Of a stretch of DNA of 64,000 nt, positions 10,301 through 20,400 are shown piece by piece. The stretch lies in the NCBI RefSeq assembly GCF_006438875.1, contig NZ_RCZH01000023.1, positions 1-64,000 on the forward strand, in the 5' to 3' direction. Made by a program: the position numbers and the translations under genes. The stretch comes from Flavobacterium pectinovorum. Its GTDB lineage: Bacteria > Bacteroidota > Bacteroidia > Flavobacteriales > Flavobacteriaceae. Each line of letters begins with the position of its first letter. Position 1 is the stretch's first letter. Below the pieces are notes generated by a model. It was given only the letters and a program-made list of their open reading frames with translations, ran no database searches and was not told where the DNA came from.

Positions 10301-11055
10301 CGAAGCCAAAACCTAAAGCAGCGATTATTCGTGAAAAAGGAAGTAATTCTGAGCGTGAAATGGCAAATGCAATGTATTTAGCCGGATTTGATGTAAAAGA
10401 TGTTCACATGACGGATTTAATTTCTGGTCGTGAAACTCTTGAAGATATTCAATTTATTGGAGCTGTTGGAGGATTCTCTAACTCTGATGTTTTAGGTTCT
10501 GCCAAAGGTTGGGCGGGAGCTTTCTTATACAACGAAAAAGCAAAAACAGCTTTGGATAATTTCTTCAAAAGAGAAGATACTTTATCTGTTGGTATTTGTA
10601 ACGGTTGTCAATTGTTTATGGAACTTGAAGTGATTAATCCGGAACATGAAGTTCACGGAAAAATGCTGCACAACACGAGTCAGAAACACGAAAGTATCTT
10701 TACCTCTGTAAAAGTTCAGGAGAATAATTCGGTTATGTTATCTACATTGGCCGGAACAACTTTAGGAGTTTGGGTTTCTCACGGAGAAGGAAAATTTAAT
10801 TTGCCAATGGCAGAAGAGAATTACAACATCGTTTCTAAATATGGTTACGAAGGTTATCCTGCAAATCCAAATGGTTCTCATTACGACGTAGCAATGATGT
10901 GTGATAAAACCGGAAGACATTTGGTTACAATGCCTCATATTGAGCGTTCTACTTTCCAATGGAACTGGGCGCATTATCCAAAAGACAGAAATGACGAGGT
11001 TACGCCTTGGCATGAAGCTTTTGTCAATGCAAGAAAATGGATTGAGAAAATCTAA
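7384..11055 (+). CDS. purL: Phosphoribosylformylglycinamidine synthase
   Basis: 1223-residue single-chain (large type) FGAM synthase of purine synthesis: converts FGAR, glutamine and ATP to FGAM. Seen: the synthase half with SQANSEHCRHKIFNG, ETHNFPTTVEPFNGAATGSG and the second AIRS-like half; the C-terminal glutaminase domain from about residue 980 with AIIREKGSNSEREMA and the nucleophile segment SVGICNGCQLF, and a late HGEGKF. Cytoplasmic. Odd: a dispersed palindrome has been inserted in frame around residues 295-306 (separate entry), adding the peptide KSFDSAQDD in the loop before WENAMEERKWLY. The 3' end of the gene is copied three more times downstream. Confidence 0.97.
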   Translation: MIHFFENQSKTVFAVQTQNEISAQDISKLNWLFANSNKIEKSALTDFFVGPRATMITPWSTNAVEITQNMGIPGIIRIEEFHPATEDFTDFDPMLSQKFNQLDQEIFTINVQPEPILEIDDIATYNKVEGLALSQEEVDYLDNLAVKLGRKLTDSEIFAFSQANSEHCRHKIFNGTFVIDGEEKETSLFKLIKKTSQENPNDIVSAYKDNVAFVKGPRVQQFAPKTADKPDYYEIKEFDSVLSLKAETHNFPTTVEPFNGAATGSGGEIRDRLAGGQGSLPLAGTAVYMTSYSRLKSFDSAQDDRTWENAMEERKWLYQTPMDILIKASNGASDFGNKFGQPLITGSVLTFEHSENDRKIGYDKVIMQAGGIGYGKLDQAIKKKPQEGDKIVILGGENYRIGMGGAAVSSADTGAFGSGIELNAIQRSNPEMQKRAANAIRGLVESDHNPIVSIHDHGAGGHLNCLSELVEETGGLIDLDKLPVGDPTLSAKEIIGNESQERMGLVIGQKDIDILQRIADRERSPMYQVGDVTGDHRFTFQSKSNGSKPMDYALEDFFGSSPKTIMTDKTIDRKYADVTYSANDFEKYLQDVLRLEAVASKDWLTNKVDRCVGGKVAKQQTAGPLQLPLNNVGVMALDYLGKEGIATSIGHAPIAALIDPVAGSRNAIAESLSNIVWAPIKDGLKGISLSANWMWACKNEGEDARLYAAVEGCSEFAIELGINIPTGKDSLSMKQKYPNDEVIAPGTVIISAGGNCTDIKKVVEPVLQKNGDSIYYINLSQDDFKLGGSSFAQIRNVIGKETSTIKDASFFKNAFNTIQELIGESQILAGHDIGSGGLITTLLELCFADVNLGAKIDFSAFAEKDLLKILFAENIGIVFQAKSDSAVEAKLSANNIEFFKIGSVQNTATLEFGDYKLDIPTYRDIWFETSYLLDQKQSKNGTAKARFENYKNQPLNYTFPTHFTGEKPVIDASKPKPKAAIIREKGSNSEREMANAMYLAGFDVKDVHMTDLISGRETLEDIQFIGAVGGFSNSDVLGSAKGWAGAFLYNEKAKTALDNFFKREDTLSVGICNGCQLFMELEVINPEHEVHGKMLHNTSQKHESIFTSVKVQENNSVMLSTLAGTTLGVWVSHGEGKFNLPMAEENYNIVSKYGYEGYPANPNGSHYDVAMMCDKTGRHLVTMPHIERSTFQWNWAHYPKDRNDEVTPWHEAFVNARKWIEKI
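8268..8300 (+). repeat. Dispersed palindromic element inserted in frame in purL
   Basis: Contains ATCCTTCGACTCCGCTCAGGA followed by TGACAGG; its complement translates as the CHPERSRRI peptide that recurs in spurious ORFs of many genomes carrying this repeat. Here it is read in frame as KSFDSAQDDR within the PurL synthase domain. Recognition of the repeat family is from memory. Confidence 0.7.
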
Positions 11056-11870
11056 AAAATATATTTTTATTACTTAAAGCGTTCGAGTTTTCGAGCGCTT
11101 TTTTTGTTTTTTTGCCTACGGATGTTACGGATTTAAACGGGTTTACGCTGATTTCTTTTTGCCAAAGATTAAAAATATTATCTGTGTCAATCTGTTTAAA
11201 TCCGTCAAATCCGTGGGCTATTTTTTTTGCCACAAATTTTCACAAATTAGTTTGTGCTAATTTTTGTGATTCAAAAACAAAATCAATTAGTTACGCCTTG
11301 GCGTGAGCTTTTGTCAATGCAAGAAAATGGATTGAGAAAATCTAAAAAATATATTTTTATTACTTAAAGCGTTCGAGTTTTCGAGCGCTTTTTTTGTTTT
11401 TTTGTCAACGGATGTTACGGATTTAAAAAGGTTTATGCTGATTCTTTTTGCCAAAGATTAAAAATATTATCTGTGTCAATCTGTTTAAATCCGTCAAATC
11501 CGTGGGCTATTTTTTTTGCCACAAATTTCACGAATTTTCACAAATTAGTTTGTGCTAATTTTTGTGATTCAAAAACAAAATCGATTAGTTAAGCCTTGGC
11601 ATGAAGCTTTTGTCAATGCAAGAAAATGGATTGAGAAAAACAAATAATATATTATTACTGAAATCGCTCGAGAATTTGAGCGATTTTTTTTGCCACAAAT
11701 TTCACAAATTTTCACAAATTAGTTTGTGCTAATTTTTGTGATTCAAAAACAAAATCAATTAGTTACGCCTTGCCGTGAGCTTTTGTCAATGCAAGAAAAT
11801 GGATTGAGAAAAACTAAAGAAATATATTTAAAACTAAAAAGCGTTCGAATTATCGAACGCTTTTTTTTTA
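10999..11870 (+). repeat. Tandem copies of the purL 3' end plus terminator
   Basis: Four units begin with the last ~50 nt of purL: about 11003 (the real one), 11289, 11588 and 11761. Each keeps CTTTTGTCAATGCAAGAAAA, TGGATTGAGAAAA and then its own terminator hairpin before a T run. Units 1 and 2 are about 290 bp and also carry ATCCGTCAAATCCGTGGGC and TTTGTGCTAATTTTTGTGAT segments; unit 3 is about 172 bp; unit 4 is partial. Terminator stems differ between units but stay paired: AAAGCGTTCGA/TCGAGCGCTTT, AATCGCTC/GAGCGATT, AAAGCGTTCGA/TCGAACGCTTT. Copies 2 and 4 read GCGTGAGC or GCCGTGAGC where the gene has GCATGAAGC, so they no longer code in frame. Confidence 0.88.
11076..11106 (+). terminator. 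purL terminator (first of four copies)
   Basis: AAAGCGTTCGA-GTT-TCGAGCGCTTT (one G-T pair) followed by TTTTTG. Related hairpins recur at about 11364-11394, 11663-11690 and 11837-11870. Confidence 0.85.
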
Positions 11871-11967
11871 CCACGACCTGAATAATTACGGGCGAAGTAA
11901 TTTTACGAATTTTCCCCAAAAAATTCGTGCTCTATTTCGAAACAGAAAAACCTGCTTCTAGATTGGT

Positions 11968-12010
11968 ATAAAAATATACCTCAGCGCTATCCCTAAGCTG
12001 AGGCATTTTT
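11968..12010. terminator. Hairpin CCTCAGC / GCTGAGG
   Basis: CCTCAGC at 11979-11985 pairs with GCTGAGG at 11997-12003, with T-rich sequence on both sides. It ends a possible minus-strand small ORF and could also stop plus-strand read-through from the purL repeats. Confidence 0.55.
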
Positions 12011-12013
12011 ATT

Positions 12014-12088
12014 TTATTTTTTTTGAAAGTCGTGGAAATAATGGCATACGATTCCCCACCAGAACATTGCTAAAAGAGCCGTTAACAT
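12014..12088 (-). CDS. Possible 24-residue single-pass membrane peptide
   Basis: ATG at 12088 to TAA at 12014 encodes 24 residues, beginning MLTALLAMFWWGIVCHYF, one hydrophobic helix with a short polar C-terminus (HDFQKK). A hairpin terminator follows within 12 nt. No clear -7 box was found upstream. It is supported only by its amphipathic composition and the terminator, so the call is tentative. The remainder of the 11870-12332 gap holds nothing else recognised. Confidence 0.35.
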   Translation of the reverse strand: MLTALLAMFWWGIVCHYFHDFQKK

Positions 12089-12320
12089 ATTATTTAGTTT
12101 AAAATTAGCACCTACTCTTTTGCTTTTCGGCATCCGCATTTTAATAAAATAAAAATACTATTGTCCCTTTTTAAATCATCGGTGGTTTTTCCTGTTTATT
12201 TTAGGGGAAAAACACCCTTTTTTTACTCCGAAAAAATGGCTATAAAAAAATTAAATATCATCTAAGACTAATTTAATAATATCTTAAGGTAGTTTAAGCA
12301 AGCGCATTTACTGGGATAAA

Positions 12321-12328
12321 TATCTTTG
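12321..12328 (+). promoter_or_regulatory. -7 box TATCTTTG 4 nt before the start codon
   Basis: A perfect TAnnTTTG match ends at 12328 and the ATG is at 12333. If used, the transcript would start at or within the start codon, giving a leaderless message. No clear -33 element. Confidence 0.4.
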
Positions 12329-12332
12329 CGCT

Positions 12333-14738
12333 ATGAAAAATTGCAGACAAAATCTTTTACTTCTAATTCTATTATTTATAACGAGCCAATTCTCTTTTGG
12401 TCAAAATCAAGCGGCTATAAAAGGATCTATTTCTGACGGGAAACTTCCGATAGAATTTGTAGATGTTATTTTAAAAAACGTTAGCGATTCTACAAAAGTG
12501 GCTAGCTATGCGGTAACAGATGCTTCCGGAAATTTTTCTTTGGATAATGTCCCTTCGGGGGATTATCAATTGCAATTCAAATTAATTGGATTTAAAACTA
12601 CTATTCGAAAAGTAAAATTTGCAGGTTCTCCTATTTCTATTGGAACAATCACTTTGCAAAGCGATACTAATTTATTGAATACTGTTGTGGTTAATTCTGC
12701 CAAAAAACAAATTCAAAAAACAGACGAAGGTTTTATTTTTAACGCTGTTTCTAATATTTCACAATCCGGAGGAACTGCGACGGACATGCTTAAAAGTATT
12801 CCGACTGTTGCTGTTGATGCAGAAGGTGGAATAACTTTGAGAGGAAAATCTCCGATGATTTTAATTAACGGAAAAAACTCAGCGATTACCAATATGGATC
12901 AAATTGCGGCAAGCAGTATCGAAAGTATTGAAATAATCAGTAATCCAACAGCCAAATATGATGCTAATGCAGAAAGCGGAATTATCAACATCAAACTAAA
13001 GAAAAATAACCAAAGCGGAATGAACGGTGCAATGGTTTTGGGCGGTGGTTTTGGAGCTAAAGGAAGAGCAAACAGTTCGTTTCAATTAAATCATAAAGCT
13101 GGAAAATGGAATTTTGGTCTGGGCTATGACAATCGTTTTGCCGGCCGAACCAAAAAAATTAATGCGGATCGAACAAACTATTTTATTGATGACGAACATT
13201 TCATCAATCAAACACGAAATGACGAACGTACAGAAGGCTTACAAAATTTAAAACTGAATATCGATTTTTCGCCAAACGAGAGAAACAGCTTTTCATTTGA
13301 AGCTTTAGGAAACCTGGAAACTCAGGATAATGACGAAACTTTATATACGAAGGTCAACACTAGTGCAAATCAGTTTTACTCTGATAACAGAAGACATTCT
13401 TTAGAATTAGAACGTTCAAAAGTAGGAGAACTGGCTTTTAATTATGACCGGAAATTTGCTGATGATCGAAAAAGTCTAAACGCAAGTATTACTTCATCAT
13501 TTAACAGAGACAAAGAAAATACGAATATCGACACGTACAATTACGATCAGTATCAGGAACAGATTGGTGATGCTTTTTTACAAAAAACACATAATTATGA
13601 AAGTGAAAATATCTCGAATGCGATTGTAAATTATGCTTTTCCGGTATCAGAAAAATCGATTATAGAAACTGGTTATAAAGGAACATTTCGTTTTTTTAAT
13701 TCAGAATTTCAAAGTGCTGATATGGTGAATGGCAAATATGTTGTGAACCCAATTTCGAGTAATACTTTTAAATTCAATGAGCAAATAAATGCGGTTTATG
13801 GTCTGTTAAACTCTTTTATTGGTAACAAAGAAAATCCAAAATGGAAATACAATTTAGGCTTACGTGCAGAAAATGTTTCCAACACTGGAGCAACTCAAAA
13901 TAATAGCGACAGGTTTAACAATAATTATTTAAAACTTTTCCCTTCCGCTTCTTTACAATTGAATTTAGAATCTGATGAATTTGTAAAAATTGGTTACAGC
14001 AAACGTATTAATCGCCCGGATCTGGACGATTTAAATCCGTTTATCGATATTACAGATGCGTTGAATCCACATAGTGGGAATCCGTATTTAAAACCTGAAA
14101 TTATTCATATTGCCGAAATGAGCTATAATAAGGAGTGGACAAAATACTCTTTTTCTACAAATGCTTTTTATAGAAATGCTACCAACACTATTAAACAATA
14201 TGCTGAACTGCTTGATAACGGCGTAATTTTATTGATGCCAAAAAACATTGGAAGTACCATTACTTACGGATTAGAAACGATCTTCAGCTTAAAGCCAATT
14301 GGTTTTTATGATGCTAATATTAGTATAACTGCTTTTCAGCAAAATATAAACGCCTCAAATCTGGCTCAGGATGTAGTTAGTAATGCTTTTAGCTGGTACG
14401 GAAAAATCATCAATAATTTTGTTCCCTGGAAAGGTGGAAAACTGCAGCTTATTGGCAATTACAACTCGGCATTGGCAACTCCGCAAGGAAAAAGAATTCC
14501 GATTTATAATGTCGATATGGGTTTTCAGCAAAAACTGGGAAAAGGAAATGCCCGTTTGGGATTGGTCGTTACAGATATGTTTAACACGCTTGAAAGCGGA
14601 TACAAAAACAATACAGCTTTGTTTAGCAGCAACAGGACTAATAAATCAGACACACGTGCTTTGATGGTGACATTTGCTTATACTTTTAAATCTGATTTTA
14701 AAGAAAAACTATTAGAAAATCAGTTTTCGACAGAGTAA
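12333..14738 (+). CDS. Outer-membrane beta-barrel protein, TonB-receptor-like
   Basis: 801 residues. Signal peptide MKNCRQNLLLLILLFITSQF ending SFGQ. Residues about 27-115 form a carboxypeptidase-regulatory-like beta-sandwich (IKGSISDGKLPIEFVDVIL ... GDYQLQFKLIGFKT). A plug-like domain follows (TDMLKSIPTVAVDAEGGITL, then IESIEIISNPTAKYDANAES, GIINIKLKK). The rest is an outer-membrane barrel with alternating aromatic strands, of the type Pfam calls outer membrane beta-barrel family 3. Ligand unknown; no SusD partner and no TonB box was identified. Monocistronic or followed by the 14887 gene. Confidence 0.85.
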   Translation: MKNCRQNLLLLILLFITSQFSFGQNQAAIKGSISDGKLPIEFVDVILKNVSDSTKVASYAVTDASGNFSLDNVPSGDYQLQFKLIGFKTTIRKVKFAGSPISIGTITLQSDTNLLNTVVVNSAKKQIQKTDEGFIFNAVSNISQSGGTATDMLKSIPTVAVDAEGGITLRGKSPMILINGKNSAITNMDQIAASSIESIEIISNPTAKYDANAESGIINIKLKKNNQSGMNGAMVLGGGFGAKGRANSSFQLNHKAGKWNFGLGYDNRFAGRTKKINADRTNYFIDDEHFINQTRNDERTEGLQNLKLNIDFSPNERNSFSFEALGNLETQDNDETLYTKVNTSANQFYSDNRRHSLELERSKVGELAFNYDRKFADDRKSLNASITSSFNRDKENTNIDTYNYDQYQEQIGDAFLQKTHNYESENISNAIVNYAFPVSEKSIIETGYKGTFRFFNSEFQSADMVNGKYVVNPISSNTFKFNEQINAVYGLLNSFIGNKENPKWKYNLGLRAENVSNTGATQNNSDRFNNNYLKLFPSASLQLNLESDEFVKIGYSKRINRPDLDDLNPFIDITDALNPHSGNPYLKPEIIHIAEMSYNKEWTKYSFSTNAFYRNATNTIKQYAELLDNGVILLMPKNIGSTITYGLETIFSLKPIGFYDANISITAFQQNINASNLAQDVVSNAFSWYGKIINNFVPWKGGKLQLIGNYNSALATPQGKRIPIYNVDMGFQQKLGKGNARLGLVVTDMFNTLESGYKNNTALFSSNRTNKSDTRALMVTFAYTFKSDFKEKLLENQFSTE

Positions 14739-14886
14739 TATTCCGGCAAAACTAAAATGTTAAAAAATAAACTCATTCTTGTAATTGGGATTCATTTTTT
14801 CTACAGAAATTTGAACTATATTCGCTAAAAAAATCCTGCCATTGATTTTTTTTGTGCAACTCCAAAAACAATTAAACCTACAAAGA

Positions 14887-15318
14887 ATGAAATCATTACA
14901 GCTATTATTTATTACATTATTTTTTGTTTCTACACATTCTTATTCTCAAGTTCAGGTAGATAAAATCACTTACAACAGCCGTGATCATTATATTACAACA
15001 ACTATTGGTTATCCTGTTCCCGGGACTTTTGCTCCAACGGGACAAAAAGAACCTGTTACGATATTAAATCCGGATGGTACAGGAGTTATCCAATCTGACG
15101 ATTTAAGCAAAAAAAAGATGAACTGGGGAATCGAATGTACTGACGAAGGAATTCCGATTTTTAAAGAAGGTTTTAATAGTGCTTCTTATACATTTTGGTA
15201 TAGAAACAATGATAGTGATGATTGGAACTATTCTCAATTCTCAATTCATTTTACCAAGAAAAAAATGTTCTTAATGGGCGAACGTGTAAAAGAATATGTT
15301 GATTACGACGTGCAATAG
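14887..15318 (+). CDS. Small secreted protein of unknown function
   Basis: 143 residues from the ATG at 14887; the frame opens earlier (14842) but MKSLQLLFITLFFVSTHSYS is a clean signal peptide cut before QVQVDK. The mature part is about 120 residues with mixed beta character (ITYNSRDHYITTTIGYPVPG) and ends in a charged segment. No family recognised. It lies 148 nt after the beta-barrel gene on the same strand and may share its function. Confidence 0.65.
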   Translation: MKSLQLLFITLFFVSTHSYSQVQVDKITYNSRDHYITTTIGYPVPGTFAPTGQKEPVTILNPDGTGVIQSDDLSKKKMNWGIECTDEGIPIFKEGFNSASYTFWYRNNDSDDWNYSQFSIHFTKKKMFLMGERVKEYVDYDVQ

Positions 15319-15497
15319 TTTAGCTGAAATTTATAACAAAAAATCAATATTTCTTGATTTTTCGAAAATTTACTACAAAAAAGAAAACGTTTTCGTTGAT
15401 TTTCAAGAGTACTTATAAATTTTACCATAAAATTCCACAAAATTAAAAATTATCCCTAATTTTTATTTAATTTGCGATAAAATTCAATATATTAAAC

Positions 15498-17276
15498 ATG
15501 GTTTCAATCACACGCCTTTTTGATTTTCCCTATTATCAACAAGAAACTTATAACCTTCCGGTTGCCTTAGCAACTAAAAAAAACGGAGTCTGGGAAAAAA
15601 CATCTAGCCAGGAATATATTGCAAAGGCAAATGCTGTTTCAAGAGCTTTGCTGCGTATGGGCGTTCAAAAAGATGATAAAATCGCATTAATTACCTCTAA
15701 TAATCGTACGGAATGGAATATCATGGATATTGGTATTCTGCAAACAGGAGCGCAAAACGTTCCTATTTATCCAACAATTTCCGAAGAAGATTACGAATAT
15801 ATATTGAACCATAGCGGTAGTATTTACTGTTTTGTTTCTGACAGTGAAGTACTTCAAAAAGTAAACGCTATAAAAGCAAACGTACCTACTTTAAAAGAAG
15901 TTTATTCGTTTGATGAAATTCCAGGTTGTAAACACTGGACAGATTTACTATTACTAGGCGAAGACGAAAGCAATCAAACTGAAGTTGAAGCCAGAAAAGA
16001 TAGTATTCACACAGATGATTTGGCTACTATTATTTATACTTCAGGAACTACAGGAAGACCTAAAGGCGTTATGCTTTCCCACAAAAATATTGTTTCAAAT
16101 GTTTTGGACAGTGCGCCAAGAATTCCGTTTGATCCGGGAAAAAGCACCGCATTAAGCTTCTTGCCAATTTGCCATATTTTTGAAAGAATGATATTGTACA
16201 TCTATCAATATTATGGTGTTTCGGTTTATTTTGGAGAATCGATTGACAAAATTAGTGATAACCTAAAAGAAGTTCGACCAACTGTTATTACAGCTGTACC
16301 AAGACTTTTAGAGAAAGTTTACGATAAAATTTATGCAAAAGGAACTGAATTAACCGGTATCAAGAAAAAACTTTTTTTCTGGGCGATTGATTTAGGTTTA
16401 AAATACGAACCATACGGAGCGAATGGCTTTTGGTATGAGTTTCAATTGAAGATTGCCCGAAAACTTATTTTCAGTAAATGGAAAGAAGGTTTAGGAGGAA
16501 ATTTAGATTTAATGGTTTCCGGAAGCGCTGCTTTGCAACCGCGTTTAACAAGAGTTTTTGCTGCTGCCGAAATTCCGGTTATGGAAGGTTACGGTTTATC
16601 TGAAACTTCTCCGGTAATTGCGGTAAACGACCAAAGAAACAAAGGTTTTAAAATTGGAACTGTTGGAAAAGTAATTCGCAACGTTGAAGTTAAAATTGCT
16701 GCTGACGGTGAAATTCTTTGCAAAGGACCAAATGTAATGTTAGGTTACTTTAAAGATCCTGAAAAAACTGCCGAAGCTTTGATCGATGGATATTTCCATA
16801 CCGGAGATATTGGTGAAATTGACAGCGAAGGTTTCCTGAAAATTACCGATCGTAAGAAAGAAATGTTCAAGACTTCGGGCGGAAAATATATTGCTCCTCA
16901 ATTGATCGAAAACGCTATGAAACAATCTCGTTTTATTGAGCAAATCATGGTAATTGGTGAGGGCGAAAAAATGCCGGCAGCTTTTATTCAGCCAAATTTT
17001 GAATTTGTAAAAGAATGGGCAAAAATTCACAAAATAACTTTAGGAAGCACTGACAAAGAAATCAGTTCAAATCCTGATGTGATTAAACGTATCGATGAAG
17101 AAGTTGAAGGTATTAATGAGAAATTCGGACACTGGGAAAAAATCAAACGTTTTGAGTTAACTCCTGATGTTTGGTCTATCGATGGCGGACAATTGACTCC
17201 TACATTAAAATTGAAACGTAAAATTATTAAAGAAATTTACAAAGATCTTTATGTTAAGATCTATGGTCAGAATTAA
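15498..17276 (+). CDS. fadD: Long-chain fatty-acid--CoA ligase (AMP-forming)
   Basis: 592-residue ANL-superfamily enzyme activating long-chain fatty acids to acyl-CoA. Seen: phosphate-binding loop IIYTSGTTGRPKGVMLSH, the GYGLSETSPV motif, the YFHTGDIGEIDSEGFLKITD motif with the ATP-ribose Asp, and the late Lys region in TPTLKLKRKII. The length and the conserved DRKKEMFKTSGGKYIAPQ hinge match bacterial long-chain ligases (FAA1/FadD15 type). Cytoplasmic or membrane-associated. Alone on its transcript, with its own terminator. It would feed the beta-oxidation cluster at 55-62 kb. Confidence 0.92.
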   Translation: MVSITRLFDFPYYQQETYNLPVALATKKNGVWEKTSSQEYIAKANAVSRALLRMGVQKDDKIALITSNNRTEWNIMDIGILQTGAQNVPIYPTISEEDYEYILNHSGSIYCFVSDSEVLQKVNAIKANVPTLKEVYSFDEIPGCKHWTDLLLLGEDESNQTEVEARKDSIHTDDLATIIYTSGTTGRPKGVMLSHKNIVSNVLDSAPRIPFDPGKSTALSFLPICHIFERMILYIYQYYGVSVYFGESIDKISDNLKEVRPTVITAVPRLLEKVYDKIYAKGTELTGIKKKLFFWAIDLGLKYEPYGANGFWYEFQLKIARKLIFSKWKEGLGGNLDLMVSGSAALQPRLTRVFAAAEIPVMEGYGLSETSPVIAVNDQRNKGFKIGTVGKVIRNVEVKIAADGEILCKGPNVMLGYFKDPEKTAEALIDGYFHTGDIGEIDSEGFLKITDRKKEMFKTSGGKYIAPQLIENAMKQSRFIEQIMVIGEGEKMPAAFIQPNFEFVKEWAKIHKITLGSTDKEISSNPDVIKRIDEEVEGINEKFGHWEKIKRFELTPDVWSIDGGQLTPTLKLKRKIIKEIYKDLYVKIYGQN

Positions 17277-17300
17277 TAAATCAAAATAATATAACCAACG

Positions 17301-17334
17301 AAAAGGCTGTTCTTTTGGAACAGCCTTTTTTTTT
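17301..17334 (+). terminator. Terminator after acyl-CoA ligase
   Basis: AAAGGCTGTTC / GAACAGCCTTT stem followed by a long T run. Confidence 0.9.
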
Positions 17335-17423
17335 AATCCCTAATCCTGAAATATTTATCACATCTCTAACAATTTTAATCTAAATTTTCATTTAAAAACG
17401 ACTGCTAAACCTTAATAATTTTA

Positions 17424-17431
17424 TATTTTTG
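17424..17431 (+). promoter_or_regulatory. Putative -7 box TATTTTTG
   Basis: Fits TAnnTTTG, 46 nt upstream of the WGR gene start. No -33 element recognised. Confidence 0.35.
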
Positions 17432-17477
17432 AGAATATACGCACACTTATTTTTTATCAATTCAGTTCTAAAACAGC

Positions 17478-20400
17478 ATGAAAAAATATTTAAAATACAT
17501 AGACGGAAACTCTGATAAGTTTTGGCAAATTGAAGTTACAGGATTTGAATATACTGTGACCTACGGTAAAAACGGAACATCTGGAACTTCTCAAACCAAA
17601 AAATTCTTTACAGAGGAAGAATCTCTGAAATCAGCGGAAAAAATACTGGCAGAAAAAGTAAAAAAAGGATATTCAGAAACGGGTGATGTTACTGTGGCCT
17701 CAAAACCAAAAACAGCCAAAAGCTCAAACTCTGATGCAGTTTTTGAAGAATATGACGCAATTATAAAATCAAAAAATATAGATTTATTATTGCCTTTCCT
17801 TAATGAAAAATCAAAAGGGAATATTGAAGCGCTAAAAAAGCTTATCAAGAAAAACAAGCGTTATTTTATGACCTATACAGATCTTACAAAAGATCAGGGT
17901 TATGTAAAAAAAGACAAACACGATTATGGCTGGGGAACGCGTGGGGATAAAAAACAAAATGATATTATTACGCTTAGTGCCATCGCTTTATTTGATAAAA
18001 CCGACATCAATTCCTGGGATGAAGTTTTGAGTTTGCTGAACGAAATAGACGAAAAACCACAGGTTATGGAGGTTTTATTATGGGCAAAACCCAATTGGCT
18101 TAATACTTTTATTTTAGACAAAGTAAAAAGACAAGACTGGGTTAGTTTCAATTACCATATGCTTCGCAAATTAGAAGAACAGAATTTGTTGCAATTTAAT
18201 CCTGAATTATACGCTTTGACTCTGGCAGCAACAAATGAGTGGCGTGCAAAAATGAAGACCCGCAGCTTTATTAATACTTCATTGAATGACAAACTAACTT
18301 ATCAAAGGGATATTCCGGAATTGTTTAATTACGAAACGATTCTGCACAACAGCTTTTTCAGGGAGAATGATTCTCAAAAACATGATGAATTTCAGACTTG
18401 GGCTATTATATACAAATCATTATTAGACGAAAAAAAGATGGATCGTGCGTTCTTTATCGAGAATGCCATCCTTATTCAAACCAAAGAATGGAACAATAAC
18501 CTGAAATCGTTCTTTAGAAAAAGAATAGATGAATTTAATGTTACGCCCGATGAACTTATTGTTCTACAGGAAAATATATTCTCCTATTTACACCATCCCT
18601 ATCCGCCAATAACAAGTTACGGAATTGAATTGATTAAGAAAATTTACGATCATCCAAAATTCAAAACAAAATCATTTCTGGAGTGGGTCGAACCTTTAAT
18701 GATGCGAAGCGATTGCAAAGCAGCTATTAAAAATGTTTTGCCCATTCTCGAGAAAATTACCAAATCAAATCCTAAAGTAAGCGCAGCCATTGCATTAATT
18801 ATTGCTGATGTTTATGTAATTGCCGATCTGGCTTTGCAGGAACGATCCACCAAAATTATTACCAAAATTGCGAACGTAAAAGATAAGGTACTTAAAGAAA
18901 AATTATCTTCTTATGTAACGCTAATGCAAGGAAATATAAAATCGGGATTAACGCAGTTTTTAAATGAAGACGATTTAGCTCTTGACGAAACTGCTTTAGA
19001 AGAATATACATTCGAACCTCAAAAAGAATTATTGCTTACAGAAGAAGTTCAATTGCCAAAGGATTGGAATGATATTGTTTTTCAGTTTGGGAATTTCATA
19101 AATTCAGAAGAAACATTAGATTCCGAAATTCTATTGAATATTTATATCTCACAACGAAATTTGTTTCCAGCTGATTATTCAGCGCAGTTACAGCCCTATG
19201 AAAAACAATTGCAAAAAAATTATTTCGAAGCAGTTCATAAAAATTTCGTGAAGGCATTTTTATTACATAAAATCCCAAATATAGATAACAAATTTAACAG
19301 CAAAGTCACTCATTATTCAAAGATTAATACAACTTTGTTAATGCAGCCTTTGCTCGAAAAAGTGCAGCAAAAAATAGATACAAACTCTGCTTTGCCTCTA
19401 CTTTCTTTTCCGAGTCATAAACCGTATTGGATTGCTCCAAAGGTTTTACTGGAAAGAGTTATTGCGTACCAAAACACAAAAGAAGAGATTGATTCTGTCG
19501 ATTTGGCTATTGCAATCGCGCGTATGCGGAGAGAAAACATAGAAGAAGCGCTTCCGATACTGGATCAGATTAAAGGAGATATAAAACAACTTTTATCGTT
19601 TTGTCTTGGTGTAGATGAAAAACTGAATTTAGATTCAACATCTTTGTTTTCGAAACTATTGGCAACGATGGGCAAAACGACCAAAGAAACCGGAAATTTG
19701 TCTCTTTGGGCTGTTGCGGCAAGAACTTTTTATCCAAACGATACTTTCTCCGAATTCGAAAATACGTATCTAAAAGAGATTCCTTTTGTAGTTGCTCCTT
19801 TTAAACCTGAGATTACGTTTAAAGAAAAATGGTCCGAATGGACTAATTATCAAACAAAACAAAAAGAAAGAACACCATCGTGGTACGAACTAAGATTCGA
19901 TCTGCCTAACTATTCTAAAATCCCGAACTATTTGTTGTACAGCCTGGACATTTACAACAGATCAAACAGTTGGGATTATAATCTTAATTATGCCGGAAAC
20001 ACTTATTACTGGCACAGTCTTACGCCACAGAACTCAGACGCGCTAGCCTTGACTTTATTACAGAATTGCAGAATGGCGGATGGGGCAAAACCGGAATTAA
20101 AAGGTTTTCTGGACGTAATTAACCGACCTGAGTTTCGATTCTCAGATATCAGTTTGCTTTTGTATTCTTGCTGTTTCTTTCAGGAAAAGAAAGATTTGCG
20201 ATTAATGGCATCTGAAGTTTTAATTCATTTAATTGAAAAGCAAGTTATAGACATTGACCTTTTTGCTCAGAAAATTGCACATTTGACAACTGAAAAATAT
20301 GGTGTATTTTTAAGATTAGTCGACGGATTAATTGCCTTAAAAGATGTTTCTCCATTGCATAATAATGCTTTATTGAAGTTGTTAAATTCCTTTTTTGCCA

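Noticed and set aside
10999..11870. Possible CRISPR or integrase attachment array
   Set aside because: Units are copies of the purL end with terminators; no integrase or spacer structure.
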